Below are positions 8,846 through 17,274 of a stretch of DNA of 64,000 nucleotides, in pieces; positions within the stretch are counted from its first letter, which is position 1, and each line of letters begins with the position of its first letter. Source of the DNA: Halobium salinum (GTDB taxonomy: Archaea; Halobacteriota; Halobacteria; Halobacteriales; Haloferacaceae); NCBI RefSeq assembly GCF_026586625.1, contig NZ_JAODIW010000006.1, forward strand, positions 205,408 through 269,407, given 5' to 3'. The translations under genes and the position numbers were made by a program. The notes under the pieces are model-generated. The model ran no database searches, had not been told where the DNA came from, and was given only the letters and a program-made list of their open reading frames with translations.

Positions 8846-10490
8846 GCCGGGTTCGGGAGCCGGCGCCCCGACGGACGACGCCGACGTCGAGAGCGACGAC
8901 CCCGTCGTCCTCGACGGCGACAGCCTCACTGTCGAAGCGGTGGTCCGCGTCGCCCGCGAGGACGCCACCGTCGCGGTCGCCGACGCGGCACGCGAGGCGG
9001 TCCGCGACTCCCGCGAGCGAATCGAGGACATCCTCGACAGCGACGAGGCCGTCTACGGCGTCAACACCGGGTTCGGCGAACTCGTCGACGAGTCCATCCC
9101 GAAGGAGCGCGTCGACGAACTCCAGACCAACCTCGTCCGGAGCCACGCTGCCGGCGCCGAGCGCGAACTGGCTCGCGAGGAGGTCCGCGCCCTGCTCGTC
9201 ACTCGTATCAACGCCCTCGTCAAGGGGTACTCCGGAATCAGGGAGGTCGTCGTCGACCACCTCGTGACGATGCTCGACGAGGGGGTCCACCCGGTGGTCC
9301 GCTCCAGGGGCAGCCTCGGGGCGTCCGGGGACCTCGCGCCGCTGGCCCACGCGATGCTCGTCCTGCTGGGTGAGGGCGAGGCGGTCGTCGACTCGGACGC
9401 TGGTTCGGAGCGCCTCCCGGGCGACGAGGCACTCGCCCGCGCCGGCCTCGAACCGCTGACCCTCCGCGCGAAGGAAGGGCTGGCGCTCATCAACGGCACG
9501 CAGTTGACAGTCGGCCTCGCGGCCCTCGCCGTCCACGACGCGGAGCGCGTGCTCCACGCCGTCGACGTCGCCGGCGCGCTCACCACCGAGGTGACCATGG
9601 GGACGACCGCCTCCTGCGACCCGGCGCTGCACGACCTCCGGCCCCACTCGGGCCAGAGACGGGTCGCCGCGCACGTGAAGCGGCTCACGGCCGGCTCCGA
9701 AATCGTCGAGTCCCACCGCAACTGCGACCGCGTCCAGGACGCCTACTCGCTCCGGTGTCTGCCGCAGGTCCACGGCGCCGCGCGCGACGCGGTTTCCCAT
9801 CTACGCGACGCGGTCGAAGTCGAGTTGAACAGCGCCACCGACAACCCGCTCGTGTTTCCCCGCGACGCGGTCGACGACCGCGCCAGCGGCACCGACGCCG
9901 CGGCGGTCATCTCCGGCGGCAACTTCCACGGCGCGCCGCTGGCCCACCGCTTCGACTACGCGGTCGCCGCGCTCACCGACCTCGCGGCCATCTCGGAGCG
10001 GCGCGTCGACCGGCTGACGAACCCCAACCTGCAGGAGGACCACCTCCCGCCCTTCCTCACCCCCGAGAGCGGCGTCCGCTCGGGGTACATGATTCCCCAG
10101 TACACCGCCGCCTCGCTGGTGAACGAGTGCCGGAGCGAGGGCCGCGCGGCGACGGACAACACGCCCGTCTCGGGCGGACAGGAGGACCACGTGAGCATGA
10201 GCGCGACGGCGGCGTACGCGTTCCGGCGGACGGTCCGCCGCGCTCGGAAGGTCGTCGCCGTCGAACTGCTCTGTGGCGCCCAAGCCGCGGAGTTCGTCGA
10301 CGACGACCTCGCCCACGGGCCGGGCACCGGCGCGGCCTACGCGGTGGTTCGGGAGGTCGTCCCGGCGCTCGACGCCGACCGACCGCACGACGCGGACATG
10401 GACGCGGTCGCGTCGCTGGTCGGCGAGGGCGTCGTCGAGAAGCGGGTGCGGGACGCGGTCGGGGACGGGGGCGACGGCGAACCGAACTAG
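8838..10490 (+). CDS. hutH: Histidine ammonia-lyase
   Basis: A 550-aa lyase that deaminates histidine to urocanate and ammonia, the first step of the pathway although the gene is last in the operon. The autocatalytic MIO prosthetic group forms from Ala162-Ser163-Gly164 in GSLGASGDLAPLAH. Other family blocks are YGVNTGFGEL near the N terminus, ATDNPLVF and EDHVSMSA. The start at 8838 overlaps hutI by 8 nt; about 35 poorly conserved residues precede the catalytic core. Its stop codon is embedded in CTAG (10487-10490), which also carries the stop of the convergent small gene. Confidence 0.96.
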   Translation: MGEPGSGAGAPTDDADVESDDPVVLDGDSLTVEAVVRVAREDATVAVADAAREAVRDSRERIEDILDSDEAVYGVNTGFGELVDESIPKERVDELQTNLVRSHAAGAERELAREEVRALLVTRINALVKGYSGIREVVVDHLVTMLDEGVHPVVRSRGSLGASGDLAPLAHAMLVLLGEGEAVVDSDAGSERLPGDEALARAGLEPLTLRAKEGLALINGTQLTVGLAALAVHDAERVLHAVDVAGALTTEVTMGTTASCDPALHDLRPHSGQRRVAAHVKRLTAGSEIVESHRNCDRVQDAYSLRCLPQVHGAARDAVSHLRDAVEVELNSATDNPLVFPRDAVDDRASGTDAAAVISGGNFHGAPLAHRFDYAVAALTDLAAISERRVDRLTNPNLQEDHLPPFLTPESGVRSGYMIPQYTAASLVNECRSEGRAATDNTPVSGGQEDHVSMSATAAYAFRRTVRRARKVVAVELLCGAQAAEFVDDDLAHGPGTGAAYAVVREVVPALDADRPHDADMDAVASLVGEGVVEKRVRDAVGDGGDGEPN

Positions 10491-10732
10491 GTGTCCGTGT
10501 CGTCGCCGGCGTCCGGGTCGGCGTTCGACCCGGCACCTACCCCGCCGCGACCCTCACAGCAGAGGTCGCCGCCCTCGACGCCGGGAATCGCCCCGCAGTC
10601 GGGGCAGGCCTCGGGGACCCGAATCTCGCCGTAGCCGTCTGCGCGGAGGTCGTCTCCGTCGCCCGGGTCGGCGCCCATCGCGTCGTACACCTCGCGCCAG
10701 CCGGCGCTCGGGGAACTGTCCTCAGTCGGCAT
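10487..10732 (-). CDS. Small Cys-containing acidic protein
   Basis: An 81-aa protein of unknown function. A central CPDCG motif (in PEACPDCGAIPG) and a downstream CCEG form a probable single zinc site; the rest is acidic and low-complexity, ending in an Asp/Thr-rich tail. The start at 10732 is preferred because it overlaps the upstream small gene by 11 nt on the same strand, indicating a two-gene operon; the longer frame upstream is read in another gene. It ends tail-to-tail with hutH, sharing CTAG. I do not recognise the family. Confidence 0.65.
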   Translation of the reverse strand: MPTEDSSPSAGWREVYDAMGADPGDGDDLRADGYGEIRVPEACPDCGAIPGVEGGDLCCEGRGGVGAGSNADPDAGDDTDT

Positions 10733-11030
10733 CGGCGCGCCTCCGGTCGCGGGGGTCGGTGTCGGCCGAGTCGCCGTCGGCGGCCGCGTCCGCATCCGCG
10801 TCGTCCGCACACCGAAAACAGCCCCACTGGAGCCGCGGGTCGATGCTCTCGAACCCGCAGGCCGCACAGCGCCAGAAACGGTGGTCGAACTGCCCCTGCT
10901 CGTCGCGGCCGAAGTGGGGACCGGTGACCTCGCCGGGGTCGGAGTCGTTCGTCTCGGACCCGTGGCTCTCGTCGGTCCGCTTGCTCGTCTCGTCGGTACC
11001 TTCTTGTGCGATTACGCGTTCAGCGTTCAT
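10722..11030 (-). CDS. Small zinc-ribbon-like acidic protein
   Basis: A 102-aa acidic protein. The central region FDHRFWRCAACGFESIDPRL followed by WGCFRC supplies two CxxC pairs about 15 residues apart, the pattern of a zinc ribbon. N- and C-terminal arms are Asp/Glu/Ser-rich and low-complexity, typical of haloarchaea. It is followed with an 11-nt overlap by a second Cys-containing small gene, so the two are probably co-translated and may act together. No TATA box is obvious upstream. Family not recognised; function unknown. Confidence 0.7.
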   Translation of the reverse strand: MNAERVIAQEGTDETSKRTDESHGSETNDSDPGEVTGPHFGRDEQGQFDHRFWRCAACGFESIDPRLQWGCFRCADDADADAAADGDSADTDPRDRRRADAD

Positions 11031-11255
11031 TGGGCTTCGTATCTCATCCAGGTACCGCCCCCGCGGTCGGGTGTTCCAGCACCCGGGCGCTTTTCGGCCG
11101 CGTCGGCGGTCAACGCCGGTACGGAGGCGGAACGTACGTTGTTAGCCGCTCGGTTCGACAGCGACGGCTCTCCGACGGTGGTCCCGGCCCGTCACGACGA
11201 CGGGCCGTGGTCGTCGACTGCCGCGAAGGACGACCGTGTCGCCCGCGAGTCCGAC

Positions 11256-11849
11256 TTACGCCTCGGGGGCGAGCTCGTCGGTCTCTTCGAGGCCCTCCAG
11301 CGCGGCGACGGCCGCGCTCTTGTAGCCGTCGACGGGCAGGTCGTAGTGCTCGCGAGCCATGCGGGCGTACTCGTTGCCCTCGTCCTCGAACGCGCCGACG
11401 CGTTCGAGCGTGCGCTCCGCGGTCTCGACGACCCAGCGGTTGCGCGTCGCGGCGTCGACCTGGGTGATGGACTCCGGTCTCACGGAGACGTTCACCTGGC
11501 CGTCGTCCGTCTCGTAGGTGCGGGGCTTCCCGACCACGGCGACGTAGGCCGGCGGCTCCAGTTCGCGGAGCGCGCTGGCGGCCTCGGGCTGGTACTGGCC
11601 GGCGTAGACGAAGAACGTCCCCGTCGGGTCGACGATGCGACCCCGCCAGTACTCGCTGTCCTCGCCCACGTCCTCCTTCTCGGTGAGGGTGCCGACGAGG
11701 AACACGCGGTTCGCACGCTCCCCGGTGGGGAGCAGCGCGTAGACGGGTGCGCGCTCGTCGTCGGACTCCTTGAACGTGTAGCCGGCGTCGTTGAACTCCT
11801 CTGCGAACACGCGTCGTGCGACCTCTCGGGTGGGGACTGACTGACTCAT
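11256..11849 (-). CDS. rpap3: RPA-associated OB-fold protein
   Basis: A 197-aa partner of replication protein A (COG3390-type). It begins with TREVARRVFAEEFNDAGYTF, followed by an OB-fold-like core (YALLPTGERANRVFLVGTLTEKEDV and WRGRIVDPTGTFFVYAGQY) and a helical C terminus (NRWVVETAERTLERVGAF). It starts 1 nt after the end of the rpa gene, so the two are one operon. In Haloferax, Rpa proteins are reported to work with such partners in DNA repair. The symbol follows from the size of the neighbouring RPA and the two-gene operon; rpap1 is the alternative. Confidence 0.82.
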   Translation of the reverse strand: MSQSVPTREVARRVFAEEFNDAGYTFKESDDERAPVYALLPTGERANRVFLVGTLTEKEDVGEDSEYWRGRIVDPTGTFFVYAGQYQPEAASALRELEPPAYVAVVGKPRTYETDDGQVNVSVRPESITQVDAATRNRWVVETAERTLERVGAFEDEGNEYARMAREHYDLPVDGYKSAAVAALEGLEETDELAPEA

Positions 11850-11850
11850 T

Positions 11851-12786
11851 TTAGATCGACCTCGCTTTAATCAGGGCGGACTCGGCGTCTGCGGGTCCGT
11901 CCAGCAGTTCGAACTCGTTGACGAGCACGTACCGGCCGAGCGTCGGCCCGGCGACGCGGTAGTAGCGCCCGAGGACGGACGCCCGCATCTCGTCGGCGAC
12001 GACGGTCGTGTCGAGCGCGTCCATCGCCTGCTGCTTCGCGTCCTCCAGCGTGACGCCGGTGAGCTCCTCGGTCGTCTCTTTGTCGAAGATGACCTCGTGG
12101 ACCTCGCCACCGTCGTCGAGGACGCCCTTGATGCGCAGGTCGAACTCGCCTTCGACGCTGCCGTGCTCCGAACAGCGGCCGTTCTGGAGGACGCGCGTGC
12201 AGTCCTCCTCGGGGCAGCGCTTGATGAGGCCGGAGCCGGACTGGATGTCGACCAGCGCGCCCTCGACCTCGGTCGAGTCGTCGCCGACCTCGATGTCCTC
12301 GTCGAGTTCGGCGATGTCGGTCGTGCGGTTGAGCTTCACCGAGTAGTTCCCCTGGTACTCGTCGGTGACGACGTTCTTCAGGCTGTAGACGGCGCCCTCC
12401 TCGAGCTTCGGGAGCTCGGAGGTCTGGAAGGCGACGAACTTGATGGTGCCGGACTCGTCGCCCAGCAGGCCCACCTGTGCGATGGACTCGTGGCCGGGGT
12501 CCCAGAGGTCGACGACCTTCGCCTTCAGGTCGACCCAGGCCTCGTCCTCGTCGATGGTCGCGACCTCGACGAGGCCGCCGCCGGAGCCGCCCGCGCGGAT
12601 TGCGTCGCGTTCGAGGCCGGCGTCGTCGAGGTAGCTGTTGACGACGCTCCGTCGCGCCTCGTCGACGGGGACGCGGTACTCCTCGACGAGGTTCTCCAGG
12701 CGCTCCTCGACCTCGTCGGGGGTTACGTCCAAGTGGTCCGAGAACTGTTCCGCGATCTCCTCAGCGTGTTGTCGCAGGTCTGTCAT
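11851..12786 (-). CDS. rpa3: Replication protein A, single-stranded DNA-binding (Rpa3-like)
   Basis: A 311-aa ssDNA-binding protein for replication, repair and recombination. The order is an N-terminal helical part (about residues 1-65), one OB fold (about 70-175, with VDLKAKVVDLWDP and IKFVAFQTSELPKLEEGAVY), a zinc finger of the C-x4-C-x8-C-x2-H type (CPEEDC to CSEH, about residues 191-208) and a second OB-like fold. Its length and two-OB layout fit haloarchaeal Rpa3 better than the longer Rpa1. The following gene is its associated protein. No rpe-type phosphoesterase follows, which also fits the rpa3 rather than the rpa1 operon; the paralogue call is from memory. Confidence 0.85.
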   Translation of the reverse strand: MTDLRQHAEEIAEQFSDHLDVTPDEVEERLENLVEEYRVPVDEARRSVVNSYLDDAGLERDAIRAGGSGGGLVEVATIDEDEAWVDLKAKVVDLWDPGHESIAQVGLLGDESGTIKFVAFQTSELPKLEEGAVYSLKNVVTDEYQGNYSVKLNRTTDIAELDEDIEVGDDSTEVEGALVDIQSGSGLIKRCPEEDCTRVLQNGRCSEHGSVEGEFDLRIKGVLDDGGEVHEVIFDKETTEELTGVTLEDAKQQAMDALDTTVVADEMRASVLGRYYRVAGPTLGRYVLVNEFELLDGPADAESALIKARSI

Positions 12787-12839
12787 AGTCGGGCTGCCTC
12801 CGCCTTGTTTTCGATGGGAGGCATACCGTGGTTGGTGCC

Positions 12840-12858
12840 TACCCGTATTTAAAATTCC
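12840..12858 (-). promoter_or_regulatory. TATA region of the rpa operon
   Basis: On the reverse strand this AT-rich patch reads TTTTAAATACGGG and is the only strong TATA-like element before rpa. It lies ~65 nt upstream of the ATG at 12786, so the mRNA would carry a leader of about 35-40 nt rather than being leaderless. Confidence 0.5.
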
Positions 12859-13035
12859 GCCACCGGGGTGAAAGTGAACGTGGGCGTCTCACGGCCCCGA
12901 GACCCGGTACAGGGGGGCGGTCGAAGGCGGGTCACAGCGAACGTTTTCGGCCGATGTAGCGGCCAGGGCTGCCGCTTGTCGCTGGCTCGGGGTCGAGCGA
13001 GTGAAAGTGAATCTCCGAGCGGGGAGAGGGAGGGA

Positions 13036-13848
13036 TTAGTCGAGCGAGACGTCGGCCATGACGGGCATGTGGTCGGACGAGGGTGGCCCCTCCCAGCACT
13101 CGGCGACGACGCCGTGCTGGTGGACGGAGACGCCCTCGGTCGCGAACACGTAGTCGATCTTTCGGTCCGGGTCGCCCTCGAAGCGGTTGAACGTCACGTG
13201 CGGGCCATGGTGGTACTCGCCGGCGGCGCGGAAGGCGTCGTGGAGCTGCCTGCCCGGTCCGTCCCGGTCGGTGAGGACGGCGTACGGCTCCGACCCCTCG
13301 ACGCAGTTCAGGTCGCCGGTGACGAGCGCGGGGGTCCCGTCGGCGACCTCCGCGACCAACTCGCGGACGAGGTGGGCGCTCTCGACGCGGGCGTGCTCGC
13401 TCCGGTGGGAGAAGTGGGTGTTGAAGTGGTAGCACGACCGCCCGCCGGGGCCTCGGAGTTCGACCCACGTGACCAGCCGCGGGTGGGAGGCGTCCCAGGC
13501 CATGCTCCCGGGTTCGCCGGGGGCTTCGGAGAGCCAGTGCGTCCCGCCGTCGGCGACGGCGAACTGGTTCGACCGGGCGGCGATGGGGTTGAACTCCCCC
13601 TCGCGAGCGCCGTCGACCCGGCCGACGCCGTTCCAGTCGAACTCCGGCAGTCGTTCGCGGAGGAAGTCGTACTGGTGTGCGAGGGGTTCCTGCAGGCCGA
13701 CCACGTCCGGTCGGTGAAAGCGTAGGAGACTCGCGACGCGGTCCTTGCGGTGGTCCCACGAACGGTCCCCGTCCGCGGGCGTGTCGTACCGGATGTTGAA
13801 CGTCGCGACCCGGAACGCGTGGTCTGGGAAATCCTGGGTGGGCACCAT
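13036..13848 (-). CDS. Endonuclease/exonuclease/phosphatase (EEP) family hydrolase
   Basis: A 270-aa protein of the EEP superfamily (metal-dependent phosphodiesterases such as exonuclease III, DNase I and inositol phosphatases). Conserved blocks in order are VATFNIRYDT near residue 14, VGLQEPLAHQYDFL, NTHFSHRSEHAR, VTGDLNCVEGSEPY and the C-terminal SDHMPVMADVS. The spacing and the NTHFSHR block resemble secreted or sugar-phosphate-type EEP hydrolases more than DNA repair exonucleases, but there is no signal peptide and the substrate is unknown. The ATG at 13848 is favoured; a TATA-like GGTTAAGTT on this strand lies ~36 nt upstream. Divergent from the next small gene. Confidence 0.85.
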   Translation of the reverse strand: MVPTQDFPDHAFRVATFNIRYDTPADGDRSWDHRKDRVASLLRFHRPDVVGLQEPLAHQYDFLRERLPEFDWNGVGRVDGAREGEFNPIAARSNQFAVADGGTHWLSEAPGEPGSMAWDASHPRLVTWVELRGPGGRSCYHFNTHFSHRSEHARVESAHLVRELVAEVADGTPALVTGDLNCVEGSEPYAVLTDRDGPGRQLHDAFRAAGEYHHGPHVTFNRFEGDPDRKIDYVFATEGVSVHQHGVVAECWEGPPSSDHMPVMADVSLD

Positions 13849-13973
13849 ACAGCTCTGTTCGGGAGGACCTCCGACCGTTCGGAACTTAACCCCGTCGCCT
13901 ATTCTCGCCCGCACACGGGTGGCCCGGCGCCGCGTGCAACGAAGCTATGAGGCGGACGGCCGAACCCCCGAGC

Positions 13974-14264
13974 ATGGACGAGCGGCTGCGACGGTTCGTT
14001 CGCACCACCTTCCGCAACGTCGGGCGCCAGTACGAGGAGTCGAAACGCGCCTACCGGGAGGGTCGAGGCGACGACGCGTCGGCAGTGCCAGCCGACCTGC
14101 CGCGGGACGAAGAGGGCCGGCTCCGGCTCGTCTGTCGGCGCTACGCCGAACGGCGGGCGGCCGCGGTCGACGACGAGGGCCGACCCGCCTGTTTCGAGGC
14201 CGGTCACCCCGACTGCGAGGGGTGTGTCGAGGACGTCCGCGACGGTCTCGTCGAGACGTGGTGA
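13974..14264 (+). CDS. DUF7091-like haloarchaeal protein
   Basis: A 96-aa protein. The N terminus RLRRFVRTTFRNVGRQYEES is basic and helical; the C terminus CFEAGHPDCEGCVEDVRDGL contains three Cys and one His that could bind a metal. I associate this architecture with the haloarchaea-specific DUF7091 family from memory; no function is known. The start at 13974 (MDERLRRF) is used because the upstream in-frame codons overlap the divergent promoter region. It precedes thiL by 78 nt. Confidence 0.75.
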   Translation: MDERLRRFVRTTFRNVGRQYEESKRAYREGRGDDASAVPADLPRDEEGRLRLVCRRYAERRAAAVDDEGRPACFEAGHPDCEGCVEDVRDGLVETW

Positions 14265-14342
14265 CTCGTGGCGTCGCGCCCTTCCGACTTCACCCGCCCG
14301 AATCCCGGTGACTTTACGCACGTCCCGGGGGAACCCCGCGGT

Positions 14343-15230
14343 ATGGACGAACGGGCCGCCCTGCGCCTGCTCGCGGGCGACCTTCCCCACGCCGGCGACG
14401 ACGCCGCGGTCCTCGACGGGACCGTCGTCACGACCGACATGCTCCACGAGACGACGGACTTCCCGGCGGGGACGACCCGATACACGGCCGGCTGGCGGGC
14501 CGTCGGCGCCTCCCTCTCCGACGTGGCCGCGATGGGCGCCGCCGCGACGGCCGCCGTCGCCATCTACGCCGCGCCGAGCTTCGACGAGACCGACCTGGGC
14601 GACTTCCTCCGCGGCGCGCGCGACGTCTGTGCCGCCGTCGACGCCGAGTACGTCGGCGGCGACCTCGACGAACACCGGGAGTTCACCGTCGCCACGACCG
14701 CACTCGGCAGTCTCGGCGACGCCGACCCCGTGCTTCGGTCGGGCGCCGAACCGGGCGACGCGGTCTGTGTCACGGGCACTCTCGGCCGGAGCGCCGCCGC
14801 CCTCCGGCTGTTCGAACGCGGGGAGGCCGACCGCGCGAACGACCTGTTCCGGTTCGAACCCCGCGTCGCCGCCGGCCGGGCGCTCGCCCCGCACGCGACT
14901 GCGATGATGGACTCGAGCGACGGCCTCGCCCGGTCGCTCCACCAGCTCGCCGAGGCGAGCGACTGCGGGTTCCGAGTCGGATGGGAGGCCCTGCCGGTCG
15001 ACCCCAGCGTCGCCGACGCGGCCGGGAACGAGGCCGACCGGCGCGAACTCGCGGCGCACTTCGGCGAGGACTTCGAACTGGTGTTCACGGTCCCCGAAGC
15101 GGCGCTCGAACGGGCGAAGGAGGCGTCGCCGACGCCGATAACGCGGGTCGGGTCGGTGACAGAGTCGAGTGCGGGAGTCGTCGCCGACGGCGAGCCCCTC
15201 CCGGACCGCGGGTTCACGCACTCGGGGTAG
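14343..15230 (+). CDS. thiL: Thiamine-monophosphate kinase
   Basis: A 295-aa AIR-synthase-like ATPase that phosphorylates thiamine phosphate to the active cofactor thiamine diphosphate. Typical blocks are GDDAAVLDGTVVTTDMLHE (metal/nucleotide binding), VGASLSDVAAMGA, YVGGDL, AVCVTGTLGRSAAAL and MMDSSDGLARSLHQLAEAS. The start at 14343 matches the short haloarchaeal N terminus (DERAALRLLAGDLPHAGDD). The gene converges with the downstream site-2 protease with a 33-nt gap. No other thiamine genes lie nearby. Confidence 0.94.
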   Translation: MDERAALRLLAGDLPHAGDDAAVLDGTVVTTDMLHETTDFPAGTTRYTAGWRAVGASLSDVAAMGAAATAAVAIYAAPSFDETDLGDFLRGARDVCAAVDAEYVGGDLDEHREFTVATTALGSLGDADPVLRSGAEPGDAVCVTGTLGRSAAALRLFERGEADRANDLFRFEPRVAAGRALAPHATAMMDSSDGLARSLHQLAEASDCGFRVGWEALPVDPSVADAAGNEADRRELAAHFGEDFELVFTVPEAALERAKEASPTPITRVGSVTESSAGVVADGEPLPDRGFTHSG

Positions 15231-15263
15231 GAAGCGGGGGACGAAGGGGACGCCGGGGACGGC

Positions 15264-16397
15264 TCAGGTGCCGACCGAGATGGGGACGAGCATGAAACAC
15301 ATGAGCCCCAACCCGAAGGTGAGCAGGCCGACCGCCATCCGGCGCGCGTCGAGCGGGCTCTCGTCGACGGGGTGGGCGGGGCCGTTGAAGGCGATGAACG
15401 TGGAGAACAGCCCCCAGAACGCCCAGAGGCCGACCGACTCGTTGAGGCCGAGGTCGCGGACGTAGTAGAGGTAGCCGGAGAGGGCGAACAGGACGACGGG
15501 GACGGCGACGGCCACCGACTCCTGGCGTTCGCCGAGCATCGCTCGCACCATGTGGCCGCCGTCGAGTTGGCCGACGGGGAGCAGGTTGAGCACGGTGAAG
15601 AACATCCCGACCCAGCCGCCGATGATGACGGGGTGGACGGTGAGGTTCCCCGGATACTCGGTCGGCTGGCCGAGGAGCCACGCCAGCAGGTCCAGCAGCG
15701 GCGGGTTGTGGAAGACGATTACCTCGCCGGTGCCGGCCGTGACCCACTCCGGGACGCGCATGGGGTCGAGCAGGAGGCCGACGACGGTGACGACGACCGT
15801 CGCGGCGAGCCCCGCCAGCGGGCCGGCGACCCCGATGTCGAACAGCGCTCGGCGGTCGGGCATCCGCCCCCGCATTCGGATGATGGCGCCCATCGTCCCG
15901 AACGGGAGGATGAACGGGATGACGTAGGGGAGGGACACGTCGACCCCGTGGTAGCGGGCCATCGCGTAGTGGCCGAGTTCGTGAGTGAGGAGCACGCCCA
16001 GAACCGAGACGGTGAACGGCCAGGCTTCGAGCGCCGCCAGCGGGTTGGACGTGATGGTGTCGATGGGGATGTAGTACCAGGCGGTCGCGCCGACGAACAG
16101 CGTCGAGGCGACCGTCAGTAGGAACAGGACGACGTTCTTCCAGGGGACCCCGTCGAGTTCGTTGTCGACCGGCTTCGCGACGAGCACGTCGATGCCGCCC
16201 TGTGACCGAGCGAGACGAATCTCGTAGCCGGCGTTCCGGAACGTCGACCACACCTCGCGGACGAGCGCCTTCTCGGGGACGAGCGCCTCGCCGTAGTAGA
16301 GCACGCGGTCGCCGTCGCGTCGAACGTCCCGGAGGTGAAAGACCGAGGAGAGCGCCTCGACCGGGGGACGTTCGGTCGACGCGTCGCGGGAATCCAT
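15264..16397 (-). CDS. Site-2 protease family zinc metalloprotease (M50)
   Basis: A 377-aa intramembrane protease candidate. A soluble N-terminal domain (~85 residues) is followed by about six membrane segments. The zinc motif HELGH (H139, E140, H143) lies in VLLTHELGHYAMARYHGVD, and the second metal site LLPVGQLDGGHMVRAML lies further along. The N-terminal VFHLRDVRRDGDRVLYYG and PFGTMGAIIRMRGRMPDRRA resemble the plastid EGY/cyanobacterial group of site-2 proteases. The likely role is cleavage of membrane-anchored regulators; the substrate is unknown. A TATA-like CTTATAC (reverse strand, about 16424-16430) ~28 nt from the ATG suggests leaderless transcription. Confidence 0.9.
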   Translation of the reverse strand: MDSRDASTERPPVEALSSVFHLRDVRRDGDRVLYYGEALVPEKALVREVWSTFRNAGYEIRLARSQGGIDVLVAKPVDNELDGVPWKNVVLFLLTVASTLFVGATAWYYIPIDTITSNPLAALEAWPFTVSVLGVLLTHELGHYAMARYHGVDVSLPYVIPFILPFGTMGAIIRMRGRMPDRRALFDIGVAGPLAGLAATVVVTVVGLLLDPMRVPEWVTAGTGEVIVFHNPPLLDLLAWLLGQPTEYPGNLTVHPVIIGGWVGMFFTVLNLLPVGQLDGGHMVRAMLGERQESVAVAVPVVLFALSGYLYYVRDLGLNESVGLWAFWGLFSTFIAFNGPAHPVDESPLDARRMAVGLLTFGLGLMCFMLVPISVGT

Positions 16398-16715
16398 CGG
16401 CCCGGGCTACGGGTCGGGTCCGTATAAGTCCGGTGACGGCGCCGCGTACCGCCGGAATCGCGCGGTGTGGGCGGTCGGGGGAAGCCGCCGTCGAACACAC
16501 GGCGCAGTCGCTCACGGAATCGAACGCGGTGGGGGAGGAGGATGGCACGCGAGCCGGGCCGCACAGAGGGTGCATGGCCTGCGACGACGAGTCGCGGCGG
16601 CCCGGCCGGCGAGTGTCATGGGGCACCACCGGATGAGCGCGAGGCGCGGGGACCGGTGGGCGTGTGGGGGTTGTGTTCGCGTGTGGGTTGTGTTTTCGCG
16701 GTCGTCGAGGCTCGA
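16398..16715. other. 318-nt intergenic region, no gene seen
   Basis: It holds the promoter of the site-2 protease gene at its left end (TATA-like element about 16424-16430, reverse strand). Near its right end is an imperfect direct repeat: GCGTGTGGGGGTTGTGTTCG at 16660-16679, repeated as GCGTGTGGGTTGTGTTTTCG at 16679-16698. The middle is GC-rich with no conserved coding frame, tRNA-like fold or other element I can support. Confidence 0.5.
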
Positions 16716-16988
16716 CTACGCTGTCGCGTCGGCGGACTCGATCCGCCACGTGGTCGCACTCGTGTACGACCACTTTTCGATGGTCAGCTCCGTGGCCGAG
16801 TCCCGGAGCTTCACCATCAGGGCGCCGATCTCCTTCGCGGAGAGGCCGACCTCGTCGGCGATGAACTTGCTCTTGAAGTACATCTCTCCGTCCTGTGCCT
16901 TCGCGAGCAGGAACTGCTTGAGACGGTCTTCCTTTGTGAGCTCGTCCGTGGAGAGGCTGTCAGCGGCGGGTTGTGCGGTTGCGCTCAT
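16716..16988 (-). CDS. DUF7123-like small winged-helix protein
   Basis: A 90-aa protein. The core EDRLKQFLLAKAQDGEMYFK, then SKFIADEVGLSAKEIGALMV, then a beta-wing-like ELTIEKWSYTSATTWRIE has the shape of a winged helix-turn-helix, so it may bind DNA. I associate it with the haloarchaea-specific DUF7123 family from memory. The start at 16988 is supported by a ribosome-binding site (GAGGTGA on this strand) 7-8 nt upstream and a TATA box around 17021-17030. It is preceded by an unusually AT-rich 286-nt region, suggesting strong or complex regulation. Confidence 0.8.
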   Translation of the reverse strand: MSATAQPAADSLSTDELTKEDRLKQFLLAKAQDGEMYFKSKFIADEVGLSAKEIGALMVKLRDSATELTIEKWSYTSATTWRIESADATA

Positions 16989-17274
16989 TGCGTGTCACCT
17001 CGATTCCGTCCATGGCAGATAGGAGTATATAAACGGAGGAAGGTTAGGTGGAGTTCGTCTTCGTTTAGCCTAAATCGACGAAAATCGTACCTTTCACGAG
17101 GCTCTCAGGAGGCCGAAGACGTTTTACGGCGGTTTTTCAGAATTTTATTCGAAACTATAAGCCCCGAATATATACCGCCCTATTTCCGGCGACCCTAGCC
17201 GGTTTGGCAACGATTTACCGGCAGTATCAACCCCTACACTTCGACGTTCGCGACCGGTTGTCCGTCGCCCGCGC
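16989..17274. promoter_or_regulatory. AT-rich regulatory region upstream of the DUF7123-like gene
   Basis: This 286-nt gap is clearly richer in A+T than the rest of the window. On the reverse strand TTTATATACTCC (17020-17031) is a clear TATA box for the small gene ending at 16716. Further out are a TTTAGCCTAAA palindrome (17064-17074), T-runs on the + strand (about 17131-17155), a second TATATA element (17168-17174) and a CCGGC/GCCGG hairpin (17186-17202). No coding frame is convincing. It could hold extra operators or a small RNA. Confidence 0.5.
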
